Source: a virus. Taken from it: a stretch of 32,252 bases of DNA. The position numbers and the translations under genes were made by a program. The stretch lies in IMG/VR virus record IMGVR_UViG_3300046002_002256, positions 1 through 32,252 of that record. One strand, given 5' to 3'. Below, one piece after another: positions 16,966 to 23,917 of the stretch. Position 1 is the first letter of the stretch, and every line of letters starts with the position of its first letter. The notes beneath the pieces are model-generated. The model was not told the origin of the DNA, did no database searches, and worked only from the letters and a program-made list of their open reading frames with translations.

Positions 16966-17406
16966 ATGGCTACAATTGATGAACTTTTATCAGAATGGGA
17001 TGAAGACTCTACTATGGATGATAATCATATCTCGAATGAATCCATTCGAGTTCCAAAGTTGCATGCTAAGTATATAAGATATTTAATGCAGGCAAAACTT
17101 AAAGTTACAAAATATAATAATGATTATAATGTTCTAAAAAAGACTAAGTTTAGATACTATAGAGGCGAACTTTCAAGAGAAGAATTGTCTACCTTGCAAT
17201 GGGAACAATGGTTAGGTGTCAAACCTATGAAGAATGAGATGGATCAATTTCTTGATGGTGACACTGATCTTAACAATATGAAAGTTAAAATAGAATATTT
17301 ACAAACTATGAGTTACCTACTTGAATCTATCCTAGGTCAAATAAAAGCTAGAGATTGGCAATTAAAAACAGTTCTAGAACATAAAAAGTTTTTAGCTGGA
17401 AATTAA
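16966..17406 (+). CDS. uvsY: Recombination mediator UvsY
   Basis: A 146-residue protein matching T4 UvsY (137 residues). Visible blocks: LHAKYIRYLMQAKLKV, the Lys-rich centre then RYYRGELSREEL, and C-terminal LLESILGQIKARDWQLKTV ending EHKKFLAG. UvsY loads UvsX recombinase onto gp32-coated single-stranded DNA. In T4 uvsY is followed directly by uvsW; here the second homing endonuclease gene separates them. GAGG sits 7 bases before the start. Confidence 0.88.
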   Translation: MATIDELLSEWDEDSTMDDNHISNESIRVPKLHAKYIRYLMQAKLKVTKYNNDYNVLKKTKFRYYRGELSREELSTLQWEQWLGVKPMKNEMDQFLDGDTDLNNMKVKIEYLQTMSYLLESILGQIKARDWQLKTVLEHKKFLAGN

Positions 17407-17411
17407 AAATA

Positions 17412-17487
17412 TATAAATAAGTATAGGTCACGGAACTGCAATTCCTACCTATTCTAAACATTCTAACAACTATTACAAGGAACAGTT
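17412..17487 (+). promoter_or_regulatory. Late promoter and structured leader of second homing endonuclease gene
   Basis: Exact TATAAATA (17412-17419), then ATAGGT (17423-17428) pairing with ACCTAT (17447-17452), an internal CAC opposite T, inner GGAA/TTCC stem (17432-17435 with 17442-17445) and a 6-base loop, then the shared single-stranded stretch and AAGGAAC ribosome site. With usual late spacing, initiation would be near 17425, just inside the outer stem, so the full stem would form mainly in read-through RNA or act as a DNA dyad. Confidence 0.75.
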
Positions 17488-18180
17488 ATGTCCAGCGAAA
17501 CTATATATCAAGAAATAATTCCAACATATCTCTATATAAAACAACATTCAATTACTGGTCTAAAATACTTTGGTAAAACAACCAATGATCCTTATACCTA
17601 TAATGGATCTGGAGTTTATTGGAATGATCATATTAAAAAGCATGGTAAAGAACATATAGTTACATTATGGGTGTCTAATCTATTTCATGATAAATCTATT
17701 GTTGATTATGCTTTACATTTCTCAGAAGAGAACAATATTGTAGAATCCAAAGAATGGGCAAACCAAAAACCAGAAAATGGTTTAGAAGGCGGGGCAACTA
17801 CTAATGGAAAAATATGGATTAATAATGGTGTAACTAATTTGTATATACATAAATATGATCTTATACCACTAGGTTATAAAAAAGGAAGATTGTGCAAATT
17901 TAATGACCCTAATTTTCAAAGGGAAATGTCTTCTAAGGTAGATAGGATTAAACAATCAAATGCTATGAAACAAAAATGGAATGAAGGAACGTTTATTAGA
18001 GATCATTCTAAATGTGGTAAAAAAGGTGCAGATAATGTCTCAAAAAGACCTGAAGTTAGAAATAAACTGTCTATAGTCGCTAAAAATAGACCCCTGATAA
18101 CGTGCCCGCATTGTACTAAAATAGGAATAACCTCTCCTGGAATGTTTAAACACCATTTTGATAATTGTAAAAATAAATGA
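17488..18180 (+). CDS. Divergent GIY-YIG-type homing endonuclease
   Basis: A 230-residue protein. The N-terminus TYLYIKQHSITGLKYFGKTT is a divergent GIY-YIG core (YLY and YFG replacing GIY and YIG), followed by NGSGVYWNDHIKKHG, a pattern I associate with phage homing endonucleases. A WINNGVTN segment near residue 110 is also seen in such proteins. The C-terminus has a zinc-finger-like CPHC ... H-H ... C motif from about residue 205. It shares its leader and first three codons with the gene at 15610, but the proteins themselves are different. Its stop overlaps the uvsW start (ATGA). Confidence 0.75.
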   Translation: MSSETIYQEIIPTYLYIKQHSITGLKYFGKTTNDPYTYNGSGVYWNDHIKKHGKEHIVTLWVSNLFHDKSIVDYALHFSEENNIVESKEWANQKPENGLEGGATTNGKIWINNGVTNLYIHKYDLIPLGYKKGRLCKFNDPNFQREMSSKVDRIKQSNAMKQKWNEGTFIRDHSKCGKKGADNVSKRPEVRNKLSIVAKNRPLITCPHCTKIGITSPGMFKHHFDNCKNK

Positions 18181-19664
18181 TTAAAGTTGAAAAATTTAAT
18201 GAATCTTATATTAGAATATTTTCTGATAAATCCATTGAACAAGAACTATCTGATTTCTTTAAATTTAGAGTTAAAGGATATCAATATATGCCAGCATATA
18301 AAGCTGGCATGTTTGATGGGTTTGTTAGACTGTATAACCTGCAAACTAAAACTCTTTATGCTGGTTTATTACAGTATGTTAAAGAATTTGCAAATAGAAA
18401 TGATTATGAATTAACTATTGGCAAAGGTATAGAGAATTCAAATACATATTCTGAAAAAGATATTCAATTATTTGCAGATAGTCTTAATTTATCTGCTAGA
18501 GGTCAACCTATATCACTTAGAGATTATCAAGTAGATGCTCTTCTAAAAGCCCTTAATAGAAATAGAGTAACTCTTTTAAGTCCTACTGCTTCAGGTAAAT
18601 CCGGTATTTTGTATGCTATAATGAGATGGCATCTAAATGCAAATAGAAAATTACTTCTGATAGTACCTAATACCATGCTTGTTGAACAAATGTATTCAGA
18701 TTTTGCCGATTATTCAAGCGCAAATGGATTTGATGTTGAACATAATGTACAAAAACTATATTCAGGATTTACAAAGGATTTTACTAAAAATGTTCTTATC
18801 TCTACATGGCAATCATTAATTACTATAAAACAAAAATCCTTTTATCAGCAATTTGATGTGGCTATGGTTGATGAATGTCATCTTGCTAAAGCTGCTTCTA
18901 TATCTGGTATTATGGAAAAATGTGTTAATACCAAATACAGGATTGGGGCTACAGGTACTATTGACGAAAGTTCTAAAACTAATAAACTAACACTTGAAGG
19001 ATTATTTGGACCAGTATATCAGGTAACTACAACCAAAAAATTAATGGATGAAGGTTCAGTAGTTAATCTAAAAATCAAGCAATTAATTCTTAAATATGAT
19101 GAAGAAACATGTAAGATGTTTAAAGGTACTGAGTATATTAAAGAACTTGATTGGTTAGTTACAAATCCTGTCAGAAATAAATTTATACGGAATTTAGCAA
19201 TATCTACTACAGGCAATACTCTAGTACTTTTCAACTATGTACAAAAACATGGCAAAGTAATATATGAAGATATAAAAAATAAAGTACATCAAGATAGACC
19301 TGTATTTTATATTCATGGAGGAGTTGATACAAAAGATCGTGAAGAAATTAGAAATGTATGCAGTAAATATAATAATGCAATAATAGTAGCCTCGTACGCG
19401 ACTATGAGTACAGGTACTAATATGCCTTCAATAGAAAATATTATATTTGCTCATCCTTCAAAATCTAAAATAAGAAATCTTCAATCTATTGGTAGAGGTC
19501 TACGTTTAAATGATGGTAAAAATGAATGCCGGCTTTTTGATTTAGTTGATGATCTACATTGGAAGTCTTGGAAGAATACCACGTTAACCCATGGCATAGA
19601 GAGATATAAGATATATATTACGGAGCAGTTTTTAGTTAACATAGTTGAAGTGGAGTTGAAATGA
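18177..19664 (+). CDS. uvsW: Recombination helicase UvsW
   Basis: A 495-residue SF2 helicase matching T4 UvsW, which remodels R-loops and branched DNA to switch replication from origin- to recombination-dependent. The N-terminal UvsW-specific domain (about 1-105; GYQYMPAYKAGMFDGFVRL) is followed by LRDYQ (114-118), Walker A SPTASGKS (135-142), DECH (232-235), a TGT motif III equivalent near 259 and motif VI SIGRGLR near 440. It starts in an ATGA overlap with the homing endonuclease gene and has no Shine-Dalgarno sequence upstream, so it probably depends on coupled translation. Confidence 0.95.
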   Translation: MIKVEKFNESYIRIFSDKSIEQELSDFFKFRVKGYQYMPAYKAGMFDGFVRLYNLQTKTLYAGLLQYVKEFANRNDYELTIGKGIENSNTYSEKDIQLFADSLNLSARGQPISLRDYQVDALLKALNRNRVTLLSPTASGKSGILYAIMRWHLNANRKLLLIVPNTMLVEQMYSDFADYSSANGFDVEHNVQKLYSGFTKDFTKNVLISTWQSLITIKQKSFYQQFDVAMVDECHLAKAASISGIMEKCVNTKYRIGATGTIDESSKTNKLTLEGLFGPVYQVTTTKKLMDEGSVVNLKIKQLILKYDEETCKMFKGTEYIKELDWLVTNPVRNKFIRNLAISTTGNTLVLFNYVQKHGKVIYEDIKNKVHQDRPVFYIHGGVDTKDREEIRNVCSKYNNAIIVASYATMSTGTNMPSIENIIFAHPSKSKIRNLQSIGRGLRLNDGKNECRLFDLVDDLHWKSWKNTTLTHGIERYKIYITEQFLVNIVEVELK

Positions 19665-20023
19665 TTGAGCATGAATATATTACCTTAAAACTTGTAAATG
19701 GAGATAACGTCATATGTGTAAAAATAGGTGAGGATGATCATAAATTTATAATTATGTACCCTATCCAAATGAAAACCGTCAACTTTGATTTTGAAGGTAA
19801 AAATAAAGAAGTATTAGCCGGTTCTCCTTGGTGTTCTTTTACAGATGAACAAATCTTTACAATATGGAAAGATGATGTCATAATCATTAAACCTTTAAAT
19901 GAATCTACTATTGAATACTATAAACGTCTTATAGATGTTCAAATAGGTCAATTAGTATTACCTGAAGAGGAATATGATTTAGAAACAATTAGTTTTAATC
20001 TATCTAATGAAACAATACATTAA
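19661..20023 (+). CDS. Sm-like fold phage protein
   Basis: A 120-residue protein overlapping the uvsW stop by four bases. Its layout of short beta strands (YITLKLVNGDNVICVKI, then IIMYPIQMK, SPWCSFTDEQIF and VIIIKPLNEST followed by EYYKRL) resembles small Sm-like proteins common in T4-like aquatic phages. The C-terminal half of the protein at 30861-31400 shows the same order: IGEDMIGEVV, a DIKNP turn, APVMPF, and EADPAE with EYKR. RNA binding is plausible for the fold but not shown. Last gene before the gp55 promoter region. Confidence 0.6.
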   Translation: MIEHEYITLKLVNGDNVICVKIGEDDHKFIIMYPIQMKTVNFDFEGKNKEVLAGSPWCSFTDEQIFTIWKDDVIIIKPLNESTIEYYKRLIDVQIGQLVLPEEEYDLETISFNLSNETIH

Positions 20024-20045
20024 CCTAGAAAAACCTGGTATAACC

Positions 20046-20074
20046 AGTATATCACAAAAGTAAACAGTTGTAAA
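20046..20074 (-). promoter_or_regulatory. Possible minus-strand sigma70-like promoter
   Basis: Read on the minus strand, TTTACA (20074-20069), a 17-base spacer and TGaTATACT (TATACT at 20051-20046) form a good extended -10 promoter of the same type as the phage's plus-strand promoters. Transcription would run leftward from about 20039, antisense to the Sm-like gene and uvsW. No minus-strand gene is present. Confidence 0.4.
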
Positions 20075-20078
20075 CAGT
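20060..20078 (+). repeat. Tandem 9-base direct repeat upstream of gp55 promoter
   Basis: GTAAACAGT occurs at 20060-20068 and 20070-20078, spaced exactly 10 bases (one DNA turn), about 20 bases upstream of the gp55 -35 element. It may be an activator or repressor site; it also forms the -35 part of the minus-strand promoter candidate. Confidence 0.5.
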
Positions 20079-20098
20079 AAAATAAAAATATATTTTAA

Positions 20099-20127
20099 TG
20101 TACTTTTTATCAATCATAGGATATAAT
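20099..20127 (+). promoter_or_regulatory. Sigma70-like promoter for gp55
   Basis: TGTACT (20099-20104), 17-base spacer, TATAAT (20122-20127). It shares TACTTTTT and GATATAAT-like surroundings with the gp44 promoter at 28308. The leader carries GAGGGAG before the gp55 start. Confidence 0.65.
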
Positions 20128-20157
20128 AGTTCTATATTATAAATTGAGGGAGTAGAA

Positions 20158-20697
20158 ATGAGCAAGAAACTAAATTATATTAATAATGAAGAATTCTTTG
20201 TAGCTATGCAAGAACGTATTGCTTTAGTTAAGGATTGTGAATCAAAGGGAATTCCCAAACCTAGAATCTCTGAATATATTGGTGGATGTATATTTAAGAT
20301 TGCTACTAATTTCTCCAATCTTAGAAGCTTTAATGGATATTCATTTAAAGAGGATATGATTCTTGATGGAGTAGAGAATTGTTTAAAGGTTATTGATAAT
20401 TTTGATGAGAATAAAACACATAATCCTTTTTCCTATTTTACTCAAATTGTTTATTTTGCCTTTCTACGTAGAATAGCTAAAGAAAAAAAGCAAGTCTATA
20501 TTAGAAGCAAACTACTTACCTCAAATGCTTTAGATCTTACTGAACTACAAGCTCATGATGAACAGGGAGATTTCACTAATAATTATATTGAATACATGAA
20601 AGCATATAATAATTTTGATGGTTCTTCATTTGAAAAACCTAAAAAGGAAAAGATTAAAAAAGAAGTGTACTCACCTTTAGAAGATTTTTATAATTAA
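20158..20697 (+). CDS. 55: Late transcription sigma factor gp55
   Basis: A 179-residue protein matching T4 gp55 (185 residues), a divergent sigma70-family factor that directs host RNA polymerase to TATAAATA late promoters. Typical blocks are IGGCIFKIATNFSNLRSFNGY, FKEDMILDGVENCLK and FDENKTHNPFSYFTQIVYFA with FLRRIAKEKKQ, the sigma region 2-like helices. The C-terminal tail after residue 160 is Lys/Glu-rich and should carry the short clamp-binding (gp45) epitope. The TATAAATA boxes upstream of gp18, gp19, gp22 and an endonuclease gene are its presumed targets. Confidence 0.93.
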   Translation: MSKKLNYINNEEFFVAMQERIALVKDCESKGIPKPRISEYIGGCIFKIATNFSNLRSFNGYSFKEDMILDGVENCLKVIDNFDENKTHNPFSYFTQIVYFAFLRRIAKEKKQVYIRSKLLTSNALDLTELQAHDEQGDFTNNYIEYMKAYNNFDGSSFEKPKKEKIKKEVYSPLEDFYN

Positions 20698-20715
20698 TTA
20701 TTGAGAGAATATATT

Positions 20716-20898
20716 ATGAATGAAGTTATAAAGCAATATCGTTTATTTGATGAAGAATCTAAAAGATGGGAAGATTGGAAAACTTTAGAAAATTATGAAA
20801 AAGAACATACAATCAAGTATGCAATAGCTCAAGGATGTAAGTGTCAACTTAAAACATTTGAACAAACAAGTATTGAAGGTTGGGGGTTGAATGAATAA
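20716..20898 (+). CDS. Small hypothetical protein between gp55 and gp47
   Basis: A 60-residue protein. The ATG at 20716 is chosen over the TTG at 20701 because GAGAGAA sits at a proper distance upstream. The sequence is charged and Trp-rich (RWEDWKTLENY, EGWGLNE) with two cysteines at CKCQL. No recognised family. Its stop overlaps the gp47 start by eight bases, so it is coupled to the nuclease genes. Confidence 0.6.
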   Translation: MNEVIKQYRLFDEESKRWEDWKTLENYEKEHTIKYAIAQGCKCQLKTFEQTSIEGWGLNE

Positions 20899-21949
20899 GG
20901 TTTGTTTAATAACTGACCAGCATTTCGGAGCTAGAACAGGTTCTACAATTATAATTGACCATCAACGTAAATTTTATAATGAGGTATTCTTTCCATACCT
21001 TGATAAAAATAATATTAATACTGTTATTATTCTAGGTGATACTTTTGATACCCGTAAATTTACTAACAATTATGTAATAGAACAAAGTAAATTATTTTTC
21101 TTTAATCAATTAAAAGACAGAAATATAACTGTCTATATGATAGTTGGTAATCATGACATTTATTTTAAACAAACCATTTATCCAAACACTCCTAGTTTGT
21201 TATTGGCAGAATATGATAATATTAGTCTTATAGAATATGCTCAAACTGTTTCTATCAAAGGTATTGATGTTGCAATGATACCTTGGATCTGTAATGATAA
21301 TTATGAAGAATGTTATGAAGAGATTAGAAGTTCACTATCTGATATCTGTATGGGTCATTTCGAGATAGGTGGATTTCAAATGTATCGTGGCGTAGAATCC
21401 CATGGAGGCATGTCAAGTTTAATGTTTGATCGATATGACAAAACCTTCTCAGGTCATTATCATCATAGGTCTACCAAGAACAATATTACCTATCTTGGAA
21501 CTCCATATGAGATTACTTGGCAAGATTACGCTGATCCAAAAGGATTTCATATGTTTGATCTTGCAACACGAGAACTTGAATTTATTGAGAATCCAAATAA
21601 ATTATTTGTCAAACTAGAATATAATGATTTAAACCAAGAACCAGTTGATCTAAGTAATATAGATATTAAAGACACTTATGTTAAACTTATAGTGGTTAAC
21701 AAAACTGATTATTACAAATATGACACATTCTTGACTAAATTATATAATAAAGGTGCTCATGAAATTAAGATTATTGAAGACATTGGAGACTTCTCTTCAG
21801 GTGAACTATCTGATGATATTAAATTAGAAGATACACAATCTGTTTTAAACCATTATATTGAATCTATAGAGACTGATATAGAAACATCAAAGATAAAATC
21901 TTATGTGCAGTCTTTATATACAGAAGCATTAAATAGTGAAATTGCATAA
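20891..21949 (+). CDS. 47: Recombination nuclease subunit gp47 (SbcD/Mre11-like)
   Basis: A 352-residue calcineurin-type phosphoesterase. The metal-binding motifs are clear: DQHFG near residue 8, GDTFDTRKF near 53, GNHD near 90, and the GHFEI and GHYHH histidines near 155 and 190. T4 gp47 is 339 residues. It forms with gp46 the exonuclease that resects ends for recombination-dependent replication. The C-terminal third should contact the gp46 coiled coil. Its stop (TAATG) overlaps the gp46 start by one base. Confidence 0.95.
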   Translation: MNKVCLITDQHFGARTGSTIIIDHQRKFYNEVFFPYLDKNNINTVIILGDTFDTRKFTNNYVIEQSKLFFFNQLKDRNITVYMIVGNHDIYFKQTIYPNTPSLLLAEYDNISLIEYAQTVSIKGIDVAMIPWICNDNYEECYEEIRSSLSDICMGHFEIGGFQMYRGVESHGGMSSLMFDRYDKTFSGHYHHRSTKNNITYLGTPYEITWQDYADPKGFHMFDLATRELEFIENPNKLFVKLEYNDLNQEPVDLSNIDIKDTYVKLIVVNKTDYYKYDTFLTKLYNKGAHEIKIIEDIGDFSSGELSDDIKLEDTQSVLNHYIESIETDIETSKIKSYVQSLYTEALNSEIA

Positions 21950-23667
21950 TGTCTACATTACATTTTAAGTACATTAGTTACAAAAACTTTCTATCGACAG
22001 GTAATGTTGAAAATAAAATCCTATTAGATAAGTCAAGAACTACCTTGATTATGGGTAAAAATGGTGATGGCAAATCTACCATACTTGATGCCATAACATT
22101 TTGTTTATTTGGTAAACCTTTCCGTGATATTAAATTAGGCCAGTTAGTTAACTCTATTAATGGCAAACAACTATTAGTAACATGTGAATTCCTTATTGGT
22201 ATTAAATCTTACAAGATTATCCGTGGAATAAAGCCCGGTATATTTGAGATATATTGTAATGATGTCTTATTGAATCAAGAAGCGGCAAATAAAGATTACC
22301 AAAAGATTTTAGAACAACAGATACTTAGACTTAACTATAAAACCTTTACACAGGTAGTTATTCTAGGTTCAGCATCTTTTGTTCCATTCATGCAACTTAA
22401 ATCTAGTCAACGTAGAGAAGTTGTTGAAGATATTTTGGATATCCGTATCTTCTCGGTAATGAATCAAATATTGAAGGATCGTGTAGCATCAACAAAAGAT
22501 TCTATCGCAAGATTAGAATCAGATATTAAAATAGCACGAGCAAAAGTTGAGTCTCAGACTGCTATAATTTCAGCAATGAATATAGCAAAGTCTGATACTG
22601 TTAAATTATTATTGGATAAAATTACTAAAAATGATCATCAAATTGAGCAATCTCAAGTAACTTCCGATCTACTAGCAGCAGAACTAGTTCATTTAAGAGA
22701 AAAGATTAGTGACAAAGATAAACTTGATGAAGATATTCAAGGTGTTAATAGGTTACTTAGCAAAGTTACTGCAATCCATAATCATCATGTAACACACAAA
22801 CATTTCTTTTGCGAAAATGATGTATGTTCAACGTGTTCACAGGAAATTACCGATGAATATAAACAAATAGTAGTTGCAGATATTCAATCTAAAATAGATG
22901 AGGAAGATTCTAAACTCCAAGCTTTGGAAAAAGCCTATGCTAATCTAAAAGAATCTTTGAAAAATATTCAACTAATACAAAATAATATTACCGATAAAAA
23001 TATTGAGTTATCGACAACAAATAGTACTATCACTCTATTGAATAGACAAAACTCTCAGTTCCTTACAGAGATTGAAGGTGTAGAACAAAATACTACAAAC
23101 GTAGATGAAGAGAAACGTAAATTAAAAGAACTTGCAAATAGTACTATAGAACAAATAACTGAGAAAACCTCCTTGATGGAACTTAGAGGGTTACAAGATA
23201 TTTCAAATCAGTTATTGAAAGATACTGGAATTAAGACTGCTATTATCCGTGAGTATCTACCTGTAATGAATACTTTGATTAATAAGTATCTTGCAATTAT
23301 GGACACGTATATTAAGTTTGAATTAGATGAGTCATTCAATGAAACTATTAAGTCAAGATTTCGAGATGAGTTTACATATGCATCATTTTCTGAAGGAGAA
23401 AAACGTAAACTTGATGTGGCAATCCTATTTGCTTGGAGACAAATAGCTAGACTTAAGAATTCAGTCAATACTAATCTTTTGATCATGGATGAGATTGCCG
23501 ATTCTAGTCTTGATGATGCCTCTACAGAATCATTATTAACCATGATTAATTCATTAGAATCAGATACTAATGTATTTGTGATTTCACATCGAGGTGATAT
23601 ACTGAATGACAAATTTCATTCAGTATTACGAGTTGAAAAGAGAAATGATTTTTCTGTGCTAGTTTAA
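21949..23667 (+). CDS. 46: Recombination nuclease ATPase gp46 (SbcC/Rad50-like)
   Basis: A 572-residue SMC-type ATPase (T4 gp46 is 560). Walker A is GKNGDGKST (residues 36-44), the zinc hook is CSTC (C293, C296) between two coiled coils, the ABC signature is ASFSEGEKRKLD near residue 480 and Walker B with its Glu is LLIMDEIAD near 515, followed by the D-loop SSLDDAS. The His switch is VISHR near the end. Partner of gp47 in resection. A 250-base regulatory gap follows. Confidence 0.95.
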   Translation: MSTLHFKYISYKNFLSTGNVENKILLDKSRTTLIMGKNGDGKSTILDAITFCLFGKPFRDIKLGQLVNSINGKQLLVTCEFLIGIKSYKIIRGIKPGIFEIYCNDVLLNQEAANKDYQKILEQQILRLNYKTFTQVVILGSASFVPFMQLKSSQRREVVEDILDIRIFSVMNQILKDRVASTKDSIARLESDIKIARAKVESQTAIISAMNIAKSDTVKLLLDKITKNDHQIEQSQVTSDLLAAELVHLREKISDKDKLDEDIQGVNRLLSKVTAIHNHHVTHKHFFCENDVCSTCSQEITDEYKQIVVADIQSKIDEEDSKLQALEKAYANLKESLKNIQLIQNNITDKNIELSTTNSTITLLNRQNSQFLTEIEGVEQNTTNVDEEKRKLKELANSTIEQITEKTSLMELRGLQDISNQLLKDTGIKTAIIREYLPVMNTLINKYLAIMDTYIKFELDESFNETIKSRFRDEFTYASFSEGEKRKLDVAILFAWRQIARLKNSVNTNLLIMDEIADSSLDDASTESLLTMINSLESDTNVFVISHRGDILNDKFHSVLRVEKRNDFSVLV

Positions 23668-23917
23668 TAATAACATATTGATTTTATTAATTAAATAAAA
23701 AAATAATGCGTTCTGTGCACACTTTTTTATTTTAAGGGTGATATACTTAACATAAAGTGAAAAAAGCCCACTTTTTAATAAAAAAAGTATAATATAATCA
23801 ATTACTTAAAAGTGCACTTTTTTTACACTTGGCAATTTTTCAAATTGTGAAAATAAATGTTTACATTCTCTGAAAAGGTGATATAATAGACTCATAAATT
23901 GATAAAGAGATTATATT
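23668..23917 (+). promoter_or_regulatory. Regulatory intergenic region before the CobT-like gene
   Basis: No gene is seen. The region holds repeated AAGTG/CACTT words, including a perfect 14-base palindrome (AAAAGTGCACTTTT, 23808-23821) followed by T residues, and an AAAGTG/CACTTT stem-loop (23754-23774). A dyad CAATTT/AAATTG (23833-23847) lies just upstream of the promoter at 23860. A weaker promoter-like GGTGATATACT lies at 23737-23747. The arrangement suggests termination of the gp46 transcript followed by a controlled promoter. Confidence 0.55.
23860..23887 (+). promoter_or_regulatory. Sigma70-like promoter for the CobT-like gene
   Basis: TTTACA (23860-23865), 16-base spacer, extended -10 TGATATAAT (TATAAT 23882-23887), 30 bases before the start codon. 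The leader resembles those at 25985 and 26229. Confidence 0.8.

Noticed and set aside
20139-20146. TATAAATT near the gp55 start as a late promoter
   Set aside because: One mismatch to the consensus and only 11 bases before the start codon, overlapping the ribosome site; gp55 already has a sigma70-like promoter.
23208-23612. Minus-strand open frame of 134 codons opposite gp46
   Set aside because: It covers the conserved ABC signature and Walker B of gp46 on the other strand; composition is that of a shadow frame.
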